Source: Opitutus sp. GAS368 (GTDB lineage: Bacteria; Verrucomicrobiota; Verrucomicrobiia; Opitutales; Opitutaceae). Taken from it: 64,000 nt of DNA. The first letter of the stretch is position 1; each line of letters starts with the position of its first letter. The notes below the pieces were generated by a model. That model saw only the letters and a program-made list of their open reading frames with translations. It made no database searches and was not told where the DNA came from. Made by a program: the position numbers and the translations under genes. The stretch lies in NCBI GenBank assembly GCA_945903465.1, contig CAMDOF010000002.1:62001-126000 (forward strand). The letters run 5' to 3'. Positions 19,469 through 27,234 of the stretch are shown here, piece after piece.

Positions 19469-19476
19469 AGATCTAC

Positions 19477-19506
19477 TTTAGCCCCAGCGTAATGGCTTTT
19501 ACTAAA
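19477..19506. promoter_or_regulatory. conserved 30-bp motif, copy 1 (candidate LysR operator)
   Basis: The sequence has the form TTTAG-N20-CTAAA, an inverted repeat with exactly 20 bases between the arms and AGCGTAA in the middle. A second copy with the same spacing and the same AGCGTAA lies at 34864-34893 before another TonB receptor. Similarity extends downstream (GAAA, then TCGTGAG). It sits between divergent lysR and receptor genes. Confidence 0.55.
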
Positions 19507-19612
19507 AATGATAAAGAAAGTTCGTGAGCGGTTCAGGGAGTCGGACTAGCTTTTTATTTTTAATCCATCCGTTCGATACCCGCCACCTGCTCCGATCCAA
19601 TCACTCAGAGTA

Positions 19613-22594
19613 ATGACCTCGATTTCCAACCGACACCACTGGACCACCACAAACCTACCCTTTAGCTTGGTCCGCCTGCTGCTGGCCGCCTTCATTTTTG
19701 GTCCTCCGCTCATGGCGCAACCAGCTGACCTCGGCAGCGTAACCGGGACCGTCACAAATGGGGCGACCGGCCGGCGCTTAGTCGGAGCGAGCGTTGAAAT
19801 CGCCGCCGTTCGCCGATCCACGCTCACCGATGCTGACGGCCTGTTCATACTCCGTGATCTTCCCAGCGGCCGCCACGAACTAACGATCAGCTACGTCGGT
19901 CTCGATCCCGCTCGGGAGAACCTTCAGGTCTCGGCGGGCGGCAGACAGAACCTCCAGGTTGAACTGACCGCAGCCATCTATAAACTCGCAGCGTTTAAGG
20001 TCACCGGCGAACGCGAGGGCGTGGCCGCTTCGATCACCGCCCAGCGCAACGCCAGCAATGTGAAGAGCGTCGCGACGATCGATGAATTCGGCCTCTTGCC
20101 AAACATGGGGGGGGGCGAACTCATCATGCGATTACCGGGCGCCGCCGGCTTGATCGGCGATGACGGCACCGTCGGAGGCATTGCGGTCCGCGGCATGGCC
20201 AATGTGCTCAACCGCATCACCGTCGACGGCGGTTCACTGCCCCCCAACGGCCCGATGGACCGAGGTTTTCAAACTCAGTTTATAACAAACGCGACCTTTG
20301 ATCAGGTGGAATTGATCAAGGGCCATACCCCGGACAAGGGCGCTGACTCACTCGGTGGCACGATCAATTTCAAGACTCGGTCAACCCTGGCGATGAAAGA
20401 GAACCGGATCTTCACCTACAACTTCGGTGGCACCTGGGCGCCGGCGTTCACGGAACAAACTCCGACTCGCCACGCCCACCCGATGCAAGCGCTGGCGAGC
20501 GGCACCTACAACGAAGTGTTTGGCGTCCTCGGCGGAGAGCGTAATCTGGGCGTCGCGGTCAACGCCTTCTATCAGCACAAGGCGATCGCCTACGGCGGTG
20601 GCGCGACATCCTTTCAAAACACGAGCTCGGCGCCGGCGTACACCTATGATTATCGCACCCGCGACATTTTCTACCAGAGCTTTCAAAAGGACGTGAATGC
20701 AAAATTCGATTTCCGCCTGTCGCCGGCGAGCAAGTTCTGGCTCAATCTTCGCTCGACGGATCATCTGCAGCCAACCTATCAGACCGTGGAGAATCGAGCG
20801 ACGACGGCTGCGTCGGTGGCAACGCTCGGAGCCAACGGCCAGCCCACGGGCACAGGGACGATTCTGCCTGGATTTACCGATGAGCGGACCCAGGTACGGG
20901 GACTCGCGGCCTCCACCATGACCGCGACGAACACGGCTTTTGGGTTTTTGCTCCGCTCACGCGGCCTCGATTTCAACGGCGAGCATGATTTTCAGCGCTG
21001 GCACTTCGACTACAACGCGGCCTACCAGCGGACGCATACCAACCTCACCAGTGGCGATGGTCCCTTTACTTTTGTCCACACGCTTGCAGGCGTCGGCTGG
21101 ATCCTCGATCGATCGAAGTCCGCGATGTATCCGCAGTTCATCCAGACGGAAGGGCCCGATATCGCCAACCCGGCAAACTATTCCATCAGCACAGCCGACG
21201 CGCGGCACATCACACGACTGGCGGCGATCAAGACACTTCGCGGCAACGCCCAATATCGGCTGCCCACTTCATTTCCCCTCTTCCTAAAAAGCGGCCTCGA
21301 GCAACGCACCCAAACCTCGTCTCACGAAGGCGGAAATCGCCGCTGGAACTACCTCGGGCCGGGGAAGCTCCCCACCGATCCGACTTTTGTCAGTTGGGAT
21401 CTAAAAAAGACCGGGCGCGTGATTCCCACGTGGCACAGCGCCGATTTTTTTGAAAACGATGAACCGACCGACCCGAAGCTTTGGAGCGAGAATCTCTATT
21501 TTCGAGAGCAGAGCAAATACACGACCACGGCCAATGTTTCAGAGAAGGTCACCGCCGGCTACCTGATGAGTCAGGGCAAATGGGGAAAGCTCGGCCTGCT
21601 CGCTGGTGCGCGCGCCGAGCGAACCGAAGTTTCCAGTTTCGGCTGGGTCCGGGCGCGCGTTCTCAGCAGCGCCGCGCTCCAGGCAAGCGATCCCATCGGC
21701 GCCGCGAAGCGCGACTATGCTGACAATGCCCGCCGTATCCATGGCGACTATACAAAATTATTTCCGAGCGCCCACCTCACGTATGCCGTTGCGACAAATC
21801 TCAAGGCGCACGCGAGTTGGTCCACCAGCTTCGGCCGGCCGCCCTTCTCGAACCTCGTGCCCAACGAGACCCCTAATGACGCCGCCCGAACCATCACCGC
21901 CAACAACCCGGCCCTGCAGCCCCAATTCGCCAAGAACTGGGATGCCACGGTCGAGTACTATCTCAAGCCGATGGGGCTGTTTTCCGTCGGCTGGTTTCAC
22001 AAGAAGATCGCCGACTATATTGTGACGGGGTTCAACGCCGGCACGGTCGGCACCGGGGCAGACAACGGCTACAACGGCGAGTATGCGGGCTACGATGTTC
22101 TGACCTCGGCGAACGCAGGTACGGCGTTCGTACAAGGTCTGGAGTTTAGCTACCGGCACCAACTGACCTTCCTGCCACACCCTTTCAACGGCCTCGCGCT
22201 CAATGCCAATTACACCCTGCTCCGGACCCATGGTGACTATGGCGGGACGGTCTACCGTTCGACCCGCGATATCGTGGGCTTTATTCCGAAAACGGCCAAC
22301 GTCGACCTCACCTACAAATATCGGGCGTTTAGCTCCCGCGTACTCATCAGCTACATCGGCGATTATATCCTTACCTACACCGCGCCCGCTTCACCTCTTA
22401 ATGTTTATAAATCCGCCCGCACGATCGTCAACGTGGGGCTGGGCTGGCAACTTCGGCCGAACACGAATTTTTTCTGCGAAATCTCGAATATTTTCAATGC
22501 TCCACAGAAGCGTTATATGTTCAGTGAATCGCGCACGACCAACTGGGCCGTCAACGGCACGCTGGTGAACATCGGGATAAACGGCCGATTCTAA
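19613..22594 (+). CDS. TonB-dependent receptor (993 aa)
   Basis: This is an outer-membrane importer driven by TonB. After a signal peptide (ending near LMA/Q) comes a carboxypeptidase-regulatory-like domain (GSVTGTVTNGATGRRLVGA to about residue 120). Next is a plug domain (about 140-260, with VGGIAVRGMANVLNRITVDG and LGGTINFKT), then a beta-barrel ending in the aromatic-terminal strand INGRF. The barrel is large, as for glycan importers of Bacteroidota and Verrucomicrobiota. No SusD partner is present. It is the first gene of a long forward cluster (hydrolases, MFS, dehydrogenase, lactonase) and is divergent from the LysR gene. The stop and the next start are only about 35 bases apart. Confidence 0.9.
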   Translation: MTSISNRHHWTTTNLPFSLVRLLLAAFIFGPPLMAQPADLGSVTGTVTNGATGRRLVGASVEIAAVRRSTLTDADGLFILRDLPSGRHELTISYVGLDPARENLQVSAGGRQNLQVELTAAIYKLAAFKVTGEREGVAASITAQRNASNVKSVATIDEFGLLPNMGGGELIMRLPGAAGLIGDDGTVGGIAVRGMANVLNRITVDGGSLPPNGPMDRGFQTQFITNATFDQVELIKGHTPDKGADSLGGTINFKTRSTLAMKENRIFTYNFGGTWAPAFTEQTPTRHAHPMQALASGTYNEVFGVLGGERNLGVAVNAFYQHKAIAYGGGATSFQNTSSAPAYTYDYRTRDIFYQSFQKDVNAKFDFRLSPASKFWLNLRSTDHLQPTYQTVENRATTAASVATLGANGQPTGTGTILPGFTDERTQVRGLAASTMTATNTAFGFLLRSRGLDFNGEHDFQRWHFDYNAAYQRTHTNLTSGDGPFTFVHTLAGVGWILDRSKSAMYPQFIQTEGPDIANPANYSISTADARHITRLAAIKTLRGNAQYRLPTSFPLFLKSGLEQRTQTSSHEGGNRRWNYLGPGKLPTDPTFVSWDLKKTGRVIPTWHSADFFENDEPTDPKLWSENLYFREQSKYTTTANVSEKVTAGYLMSQGKWGKLGLLAGARAERTEVSSFGWVRARVLSSAALQASDPIGAAKRDYADNARRIHGDYTKLFPSAHLTYAVATNLKAHASWSTSFGRPPFSNLVPNETPNDAARTITANNPALQPQFAKNWDATVEYYLKPMGLFSVGWFHKKIADYIVTGFNAGTVGTGADNGYNGEYAGYDVLTSANAGTAFVQGLEFSYRHQLTFLPHPFNGLALNANYTLLRTHGDYGGTVYRSTRDIVGFIPKTANVDLTYKYRAFSSRVLISYIGDYILTYTAPASPLNVYKSARTIVNVGLGWQLRPNTNFFCEISNIFNAPQKRYMFSESRTTNWAVNGTLVNIGINGRF

Positions 22595-22629
22595 TCGTGA
22601 CCATTTTCTCTTCTCCAGCGGTGACCTCA

Positions 22630-24057
22630 ATGAAAACCATCATCAGATTTTTTTTACTGCTTACCAGCGTGACGGTTTTCTCAGCTGAAACCAAGCCGCG
22701 GCGCCTCCTCGCCGGCGCCGCCACGAGCAATATTACCCCGGAGATTGGCGCCATCATCGTGGGCGGTTTTGATCCGTTTCCCGCCACCCACATTCACGAT
22801 GAGCTCCACGCGCGTTGCCTCGTGCTCGACAACGGCGAGAAGCGCATCGCGATCGTCGTGTGTGATTCGCTCGGGGCGTCGCGGCAGATGTTCGATGAGG
22901 CGGCGCGCCTCGTGCAGGCGGAAACCGGCATTCCTCGCGAGTGCCTGATGATGTCGGCGACCCACACGCATTCCGCGGCCAGGGCGTTTGGCGTGAACGG
23001 CTACTCCACCAAGCCGGGTGACATGGAACCTTACCAGCACTTCATGGCCCGCCGCATCGCCGACGGCGTGAAGCGGGCGGTCAACAATCTCACGCCGGCG
23101 CGCGTGGGCTGGGCGGTGGCGAGTGAGCCGAATCACGTTTTCAACCGACGCTGGTTCAAGAAGGACGGCACGATCCCGCCCAACCCCTTTGGTGGTCAGG
23201 ATCGGGTGAAAATGAATCCTGGCTACAGCGCCGATCTCGTGCAGCCCGCCGGCCCGACCGATCCCGAGGTGTGTCTCGTGTCGGTGCAGTCGCTAGGCGG
23301 CAAACCGCTCGCCGTGCTCGGCAACTACTCGCTGCACTACGTCGGTGATGTCGGCAACGGGCACATCTCCGCTGATTACTTCGCGGTATTTTGCGATCGC
23401 CTGCAACAGTTGCTCGGCGCCGAACGCCAGGACCCCGCATTCGTCGCGATGTTGAGCAACGGCACCAGCGGCAACATTAACAACGTCGATTTTTCGAAGC
23501 CCTATCTCGCCGCGGGTCCGAAGTATTCGCGAATCCGCAAAGTGGCCGAAGATGTGGCCCAGGTGTCGTTCGCGGCCCTCAAGGGAATCACCTACCACGA
23601 TTGGGTGCCGCTCGACGCGCGCTTCCGAGAAGTGAAACTGGGGGCACGCCGGCCAACTCCGGAGGTCGTAACGCGGGCGCTGGAGTTGGTCAAAAAACCG
23701 CGGCTGGTGAATGGCAAGCCCGACCTAGAGGTGGCCTACGCGGAGCGTGCGCTGCGCCTGGTGGATGCCGGGCCGGTTCTCGACATCCCGATACAAGCAC
23801 TGCGGATCGGCGAGGTCGGCATCGCGGGCATTCCCTGCGAGACGTTCGTGGAAACCGGCCTCGAGTTGAAGGCGAAGAGTCCGTTTCGACCCAGTTTTAC
23901 GCACAGCATCGCGAACGGCTATTACGGATACATGCCCACGCCCGAGCACCACCAACTCGGCGGCTACGAGACCTGGCTGGGCACCAACCGACTCGAAGCA
24001 CAGGCCTCCGTGAAAATAACCGAAGCACTGCTGGCGATGTGGCAAGAAATGCGTTAA
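22630..24057 (+). CDS. neutral/alkaline ceramidase-like secreted hydrolase, copy 1 (475 aa)
   Basis: A signal peptide (MKTIIRFFLLLTSVTVFSAE) leads into a domain like the N-terminal part of neutral/alkaline non-lysosomal ceramidases: GAATSNITPEIG, HDELHARCLVLDNG, and the zinc-site segment ATHTHSA (His112, His114), then GNYSLHYVGD. The family is zinc-dependent and cleaves an amide bond in ceramide. The bacterial short forms in glycan loci lack the C-terminal domain and their substrates are unknown. I chose the ATG at 22630 because an earlier Met (22597) would put 11 residues before the signal peptide. The gene follows the receptor closely and precedes a paralog by 11 bases. Confidence 0.8.
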   Translation: MKTIIRFFLLLTSVTVFSAETKPRRLLAGAATSNITPEIGAIIVGGFDPFPATHIHDELHARCLVLDNGEKRIAIVVCDSLGASRQMFDEAARLVQAETGIPRECLMMSATHTHSAARAFGVNGYSTKPGDMEPYQHFMARRIADGVKRAVNNLTPARVGWAVASEPNHVFNRRWFKKDGTIPPNPFGGQDRVKMNPGYSADLVQPAGPTDPEVCLVSVQSLGGKPLAVLGNYSLHYVGDVGNGHISADYFAVFCDRLQQLLGAERQDPAFVAMLSNGTSGNINNVDFSKPYLAAGPKYSRIRKVAEDVAQVSFAALKGITYHDWVPLDARFREVKLGARRPTPEVVTRALELVKKPRLVNGKPDLEVAYAERALRLVDAGPVLDIPIQALRIGEVGIAGIPCETFVETGLELKAKSPFRPSFTHSIANGYYGYMPTPEHHQLGGYETWLGTNRLEAQASVKITEALLAMWQEMR

Positions 24058-24068
24058 ACCCCTTCCCT

Positions 24069-25517
24069 ATGCCCCCGTTCATCGCCCCGTTCATCGCCCC
24101 GTTCATCGCCCCGCGAAGTCTCGCCTTGCCGCGCTGGTCCCGGCTCTGGCGGCTTCTCTGCGTCGGGGCAGCGGGCAACGCGTTTTATCCGGCCGCTGGT
24201 GCCGCCGCTGAACCCAAGGACGGCCAGTTCCCCGTCGAGTCCAACCTGCGGGCGGGGATTGCGAAAGTCGACATTACGCCGGCCGAAGTCTCCGGAATCA
24301 CAGTGGTGGGTCACCGCCGCCCCGTGAACGGCGTGCGCGATCCGTTGCGAGCGGGTGTCCTGATCCTCGACGATGGCGAAACCAAGGCCGCCATCGTGAC
24401 GATGGATACGATTGGGGCTTGGGAAGAAATGGTTCAGCTGGCTCGGGCAAGAATCGAAAAAGTGACCGGAGTCCTCGCCGCGAATATTATGATCGCGGCC
24501 GCGCATAACCACTCGGGTCCAGGCTATGCGGAGAACCCGGTGTGGGCGGCCGAGCTGATCGACAAACTCGCTGCGGCAGCGAAGGAGGCGGCCGGCAACA
24601 TGCGCGCGGTGACGATCGGGTATGGCGAGGACCGTATCGGGTTTGGCATCAATCGTCGCAAAGTAATCGACGGTCGCGCGGTCGTACGGCTAAACCCCGA
24701 CGGACCCAACGATCCGCGCGTGAAGGTGCTGCGGTTTGACGATGGCCGTTCGCTGACGCCGATGGCCGTAATGATGCACGCGGTCTGTCATCCCTGCTTC
24801 TTCACCTGGGGTGACAAAGGCTCACCGCCCTATCCCCAGGGTTATCCCAAGATGAGCGCGGATTTTCCGGGTGAGGCACAGAGTTTCGTTGAGATGACTT
24901 ACGGACAAAAAACGGCGGTGATGTTTCTGCAAGGGTGCGCGGGAGATATCCGGCCAAATCTACCCGGTTACCCGTACCGTTGCGCCGACGAGGCCGATAT
25001 CCAGTGGGCGGGTCGCGACTTGGGCAGCGCCGTGACGCGTGCGCTGGCACTCAGTGTAACTCGGGAAAATCTAAAACAACGCGGGTCGTTCTACCAGATT
25101 CGCACCGCCAGCGGGATCGTCGATTTACCAGGCAAGGAAACCCCCGTCCGCGCGGAAATGCAGGCTCTGAAAGTGGGGCCCTACCTGTTTCTCACGATGC
25201 CGGGTGAACCGATGGTTGAGTACGGTTTCAAGTTGGAGGAGGCCATCGCCGACCGCGCAATTCCGATCATCGTCGGCTATGCGAATGGCAACATCGGTTA
25301 TATCGCGACCGCCGCTGCCTACGCCGTCGGCGGCTACGAACCGAACAGCTCCAAACTGACGCCAGAAGCTGAAGCCATCATCCTAAAGGAACTCGGGCGG
25401 CTCGCCGATGTGGTGATGGGGGACGTGTTCGCATCGTTTTCAAAACATCCCAAGGATATTCAAAAACGTGAGGAACTGGAAAAGGCGCGCGCAGCCGCCA
25501 GCAAGACCGCGCGCTAA
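24069..25517 (+). CDS. neutral/alkaline ceramidase-like secreted hydrolase, copy 2 (482 aa)
   Basis: This is a paralog of the preceding gene: GIAKVDITPAEVSG, DPLRAGVLILDDGE, the zinc-site segment AAHNHSGPG (His146, His148) and GCAGDIRPNLPGYPY. Copy 1 has HTH where this has HNH, so the metal ligands are kept. The frame is open far upstream, overlapping copy 1, but domain start and spacing favour the ATG at 24069. The N-terminus is odd: PFIAPFIAPFIAP from three 12-bp repeats before a signal-like segment (LWRLLCVGAAGNAFYPAAGAAA). A C/T tract precedes the start and there is no Shine-Dalgarno. Confidence 0.8.
   Translation: MPPFIAPFIAPFIAPRSLALPRWSRLWRLLCVGAAGNAFYPAAGAAAEPKDGQFPVESNLRAGIAKVDITPAEVSGITVVGHRRPVNGVRDPLRAGVLILDDGETKAAIVTMDTIGAWEEMVQLARARIEKVTGVLAANIMIAAAHNHSGPGYAENPVWAAELIDKLAAAAKEAAGNMRAVTIGYGEDRIGFGINRRKVIDGRAVVRLNPDGPNDPRVKVLRFDDGRSLTPMAVMMHAVCHPCFFTWGDKGSPPYPQGYPKMSADFPGEAQSFVEMTYGQKTAVMFLQGCAGDIRPNLPGYPYRCADEADIQWAGRDLGSAVTRALALSVTRENLKQRGSFYQIRTASGIVDLPGKETPVRAEMQALKVGPYLFLTMPGEPMVEYGFKLEEAIADRAIPIIVGYANGNIGYIATAAAYAVGGYEPNSSKLTPEAEAIILKELGRLADVVMGDVFASFSKHPKDIQKREELEKARAAASKTAR
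24075..24110 (+). repeat. three tandem 12-bp units in the N-terminal codons
   Basis: ccgttcatcgcc is repeated exactly at 24075-24086, 24087-24098 and 24099-24110, and encodes PFIA three times at the start of the second ceramidase-like protein. Confidence 0.95.
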
Positions 25518-25620
25518 AAAACATCACGCCCGCCGCGGCCACCTCGCCGCGTAATTTCCGCCGCTTTCTCTCCAAATCATCCCAGACCCGCCGCCTCGCG
25601 ACCCGCCTCCGAATCCACCC

Positions 25621-25774
25621 AGTCGCTCCCTCGCCACTCGCTCCCTCGCCACTCGCTCCCTCGCCACTCGCTCCCTCGCCAGTCGCTCCCTCGCCAGTCG
25701 CTCCCTCTCGCCAGTCGCTCCCCCTCGCCAGTCGCTCCCTCGCCAGTCAATCCCTCGCCAGTCGCTCCCTCGAC
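25621..25774. repeat. 15-bp minisatellite, ten copies
   Basis: The unit is agtcgctccctcgcc or actcgctccctcgcc. Copies run from 25621 without a gap. Copies six and seven carry 2-bp insertions and the last ones point changes. The array is in the gap (25518-25926) between a hydrolase and the MFS gene; similar C/T-rich sequence continues to the MFS start. No spacer structure exists, so it is not a CRISPR. Confidence 0.95.
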
Positions 25775-25926
25775 CCTCACTCGGGCTCGCCCGCTATCAC
25801 CCGCCCTCGATCGCGCTCGCCCACTCCCCACCCTCGCCGGCGCGCGCCACCGCCTTCCGCGGGCCCTCCTCTCCGCCAGCACCCTCCTCCTCACCGCCCA
25901 CCCCTTCGCTCCCCTTCCCTCCACTC

Positions 25927-27234
25927 ATGAACGATTCACCCCCTCCGACCAATATTCGTCGACGCGTCATCGCTGTCACGATGCTCATGGCTTTTATTCT
26001 TTATCTCGACCGCATCTGCATGGGCGAGATCGTGAAATCAGTCTCGTTCAATCAGGACCTCAATCTCACCAAGGAACAGATTGGCACGGTGCTAGGCTCG
26101 TTTTTCTTTGCCTATGCTCTTTTCCAAGTTCCCGCGGGCTGGGCCAGCGATCGTTTCGGCGCGCGGGTGATGCTCACCATTTATATTGTCCTATGGTCTA
26201 TTTTTACCGCCATGACCGGTTGGGTGACGAGCTTCGCGGGGCTGCTCATGGCGCGCCTACTGTGCGGCGTCGCGGAGGCGGGCGCTTACCCCACGTCGAT
26301 GGCACTCATTCGCAAATGGATCCCGGTCGACGGTCGGGCCAGAGCCAGTAGCATGGTCGCACTCGGCGGTCGGATCGGCGGCACCCTCGCGCCCTTTCTC
26401 ACCATCTGGATGGTTGTGACGCTGGGCAACTGGCGCACCTCACTGTGGATCGACGCCATCATCGGCATCGTCATCGCGGTCATCTTTTGGAAAACCGTGC
26501 GCTCGAGCCCGCACGAGCATCCGCAGGTCAACGCGGCCGAGCTCGCCGTGATCGGCCGGCCGCGCGGGGAACTGCCCCTCAGCGGCCGCGAGCTCAAAAA
26601 TGCGCTGGGCAACTTCATCAAAAGCAAGAGCCTCTGGTGCAACTCCGCCGCGCAGATGCTCCAAAATATCGGCTGGGGCTTCCTCGTTACCTGGCTGCCA
26701 ACCTATCTCGTCAAAGAACGGGGCGTAGGTGAGATTGAGGGCGGCAAGATGCTCACGTACGTGCTCGCGTTTGGGATGCTCGGCCAAGTCGCCGGCGGCT
26801 TTTATTGCGACTGGGCCACCCGCCGGTTTGGTCTGCGTTGGGGGCGCCTCCTCCCGATGACCAGCTCAATGTTCGTGTGCGCCGCCGCCTATGTTTGCTG
26901 CCCATTCGTAGAATCGACCTGGACACTCGTCGCGTGCTGCGCGGTCGTTTCATTCTGTACCGATCTCGCCAATCCCGCGCTCTGGTCGTTCATGGGCGAC
27001 GTCGGGGGAAGGGCCACCGCTGCCGCGGGTGGTTGGGGCAACATGTGGGGCAATTTCGGCGCGAGTGCCGGCGCCATGCTAATTCCGTGGTTGATGAAAA
27101 TCGGCGGCGGCGACGGCAAGGTACTCGTCTTCTTCACGCTCGCCGGAGCCTTCGTTCTCGCGGGCCTCATCATCCTGCCAATGGACGCGACCAAGAAACT
27201 CATGCCCGACGACGTTAGCCCGAACCATGTATGA
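25927..27234 (+). CDS. MFS transporter, anion:cation symporter (hexuronate/aldonate-like) type (435 aa)
   Basis: Twelve hydrophobic segments are visible, with the conserved A-like loop after TM2 (GWASDRFGARVMLT), a GVAEAGAYPTSMALIRKWIP segment in TM4 to the next loop that is typical of the ACS family, and a matching loop in the second half (YCDWATRRFGLRWGR). Known members import hexuronates, galactonate, glucarate or organic anions with H+. An acidic sugar made by the neighbouring dehydrogenase/lactonase would fit, but this is inference. The end overlaps the first ATG of the next gene by 8 bases. The start follows a long C/T-rich stretch with no Shine-Dalgarno. Confidence 0.88.
   Translation: MNDSPPPTNIRRRVIAVTMLMAFILYLDRICMGEIVKSVSFNQDLNLTKEQIGTVLGSFFFAYALFQVPAGWASDRFGARVMLTIYIVLWSIFTAMTGWVTSFAGLLMARLLCGVAEAGAYPTSMALIRKWIPVDGRARASSMVALGGRIGGTLAPFLTIWMVVTLGNWRTSLWIDAIIGIVIAVIFWKTVRSSPHEHPQVNAAELAVIGRPRGELPLSGRELKNALGNFIKSKSLWCNSAAQMLQNIGWGFLVTWLPTYLVKERGVGEIEGGKMLTYVLAFGMLGQVAGGFYCDWATRRFGLRWGRLLPMTSSMFVCAAAYVCCPFVESTWTLVACCAVVSFCTDLANPALWSFMGDVGGRATAAAGGWGNMWGNFGASAGAMLIPWLMKIGGGDGKVLVFFTLAGAFVLAGLIILPMDATKKLMPDDVSPNHV

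Noticed and set aside
25621-25774. Possible CRISPR array
   Set aside because: The 15-bp units are directly adjacent with no spacers and no cas genes are nearby; it is a minisatellite.
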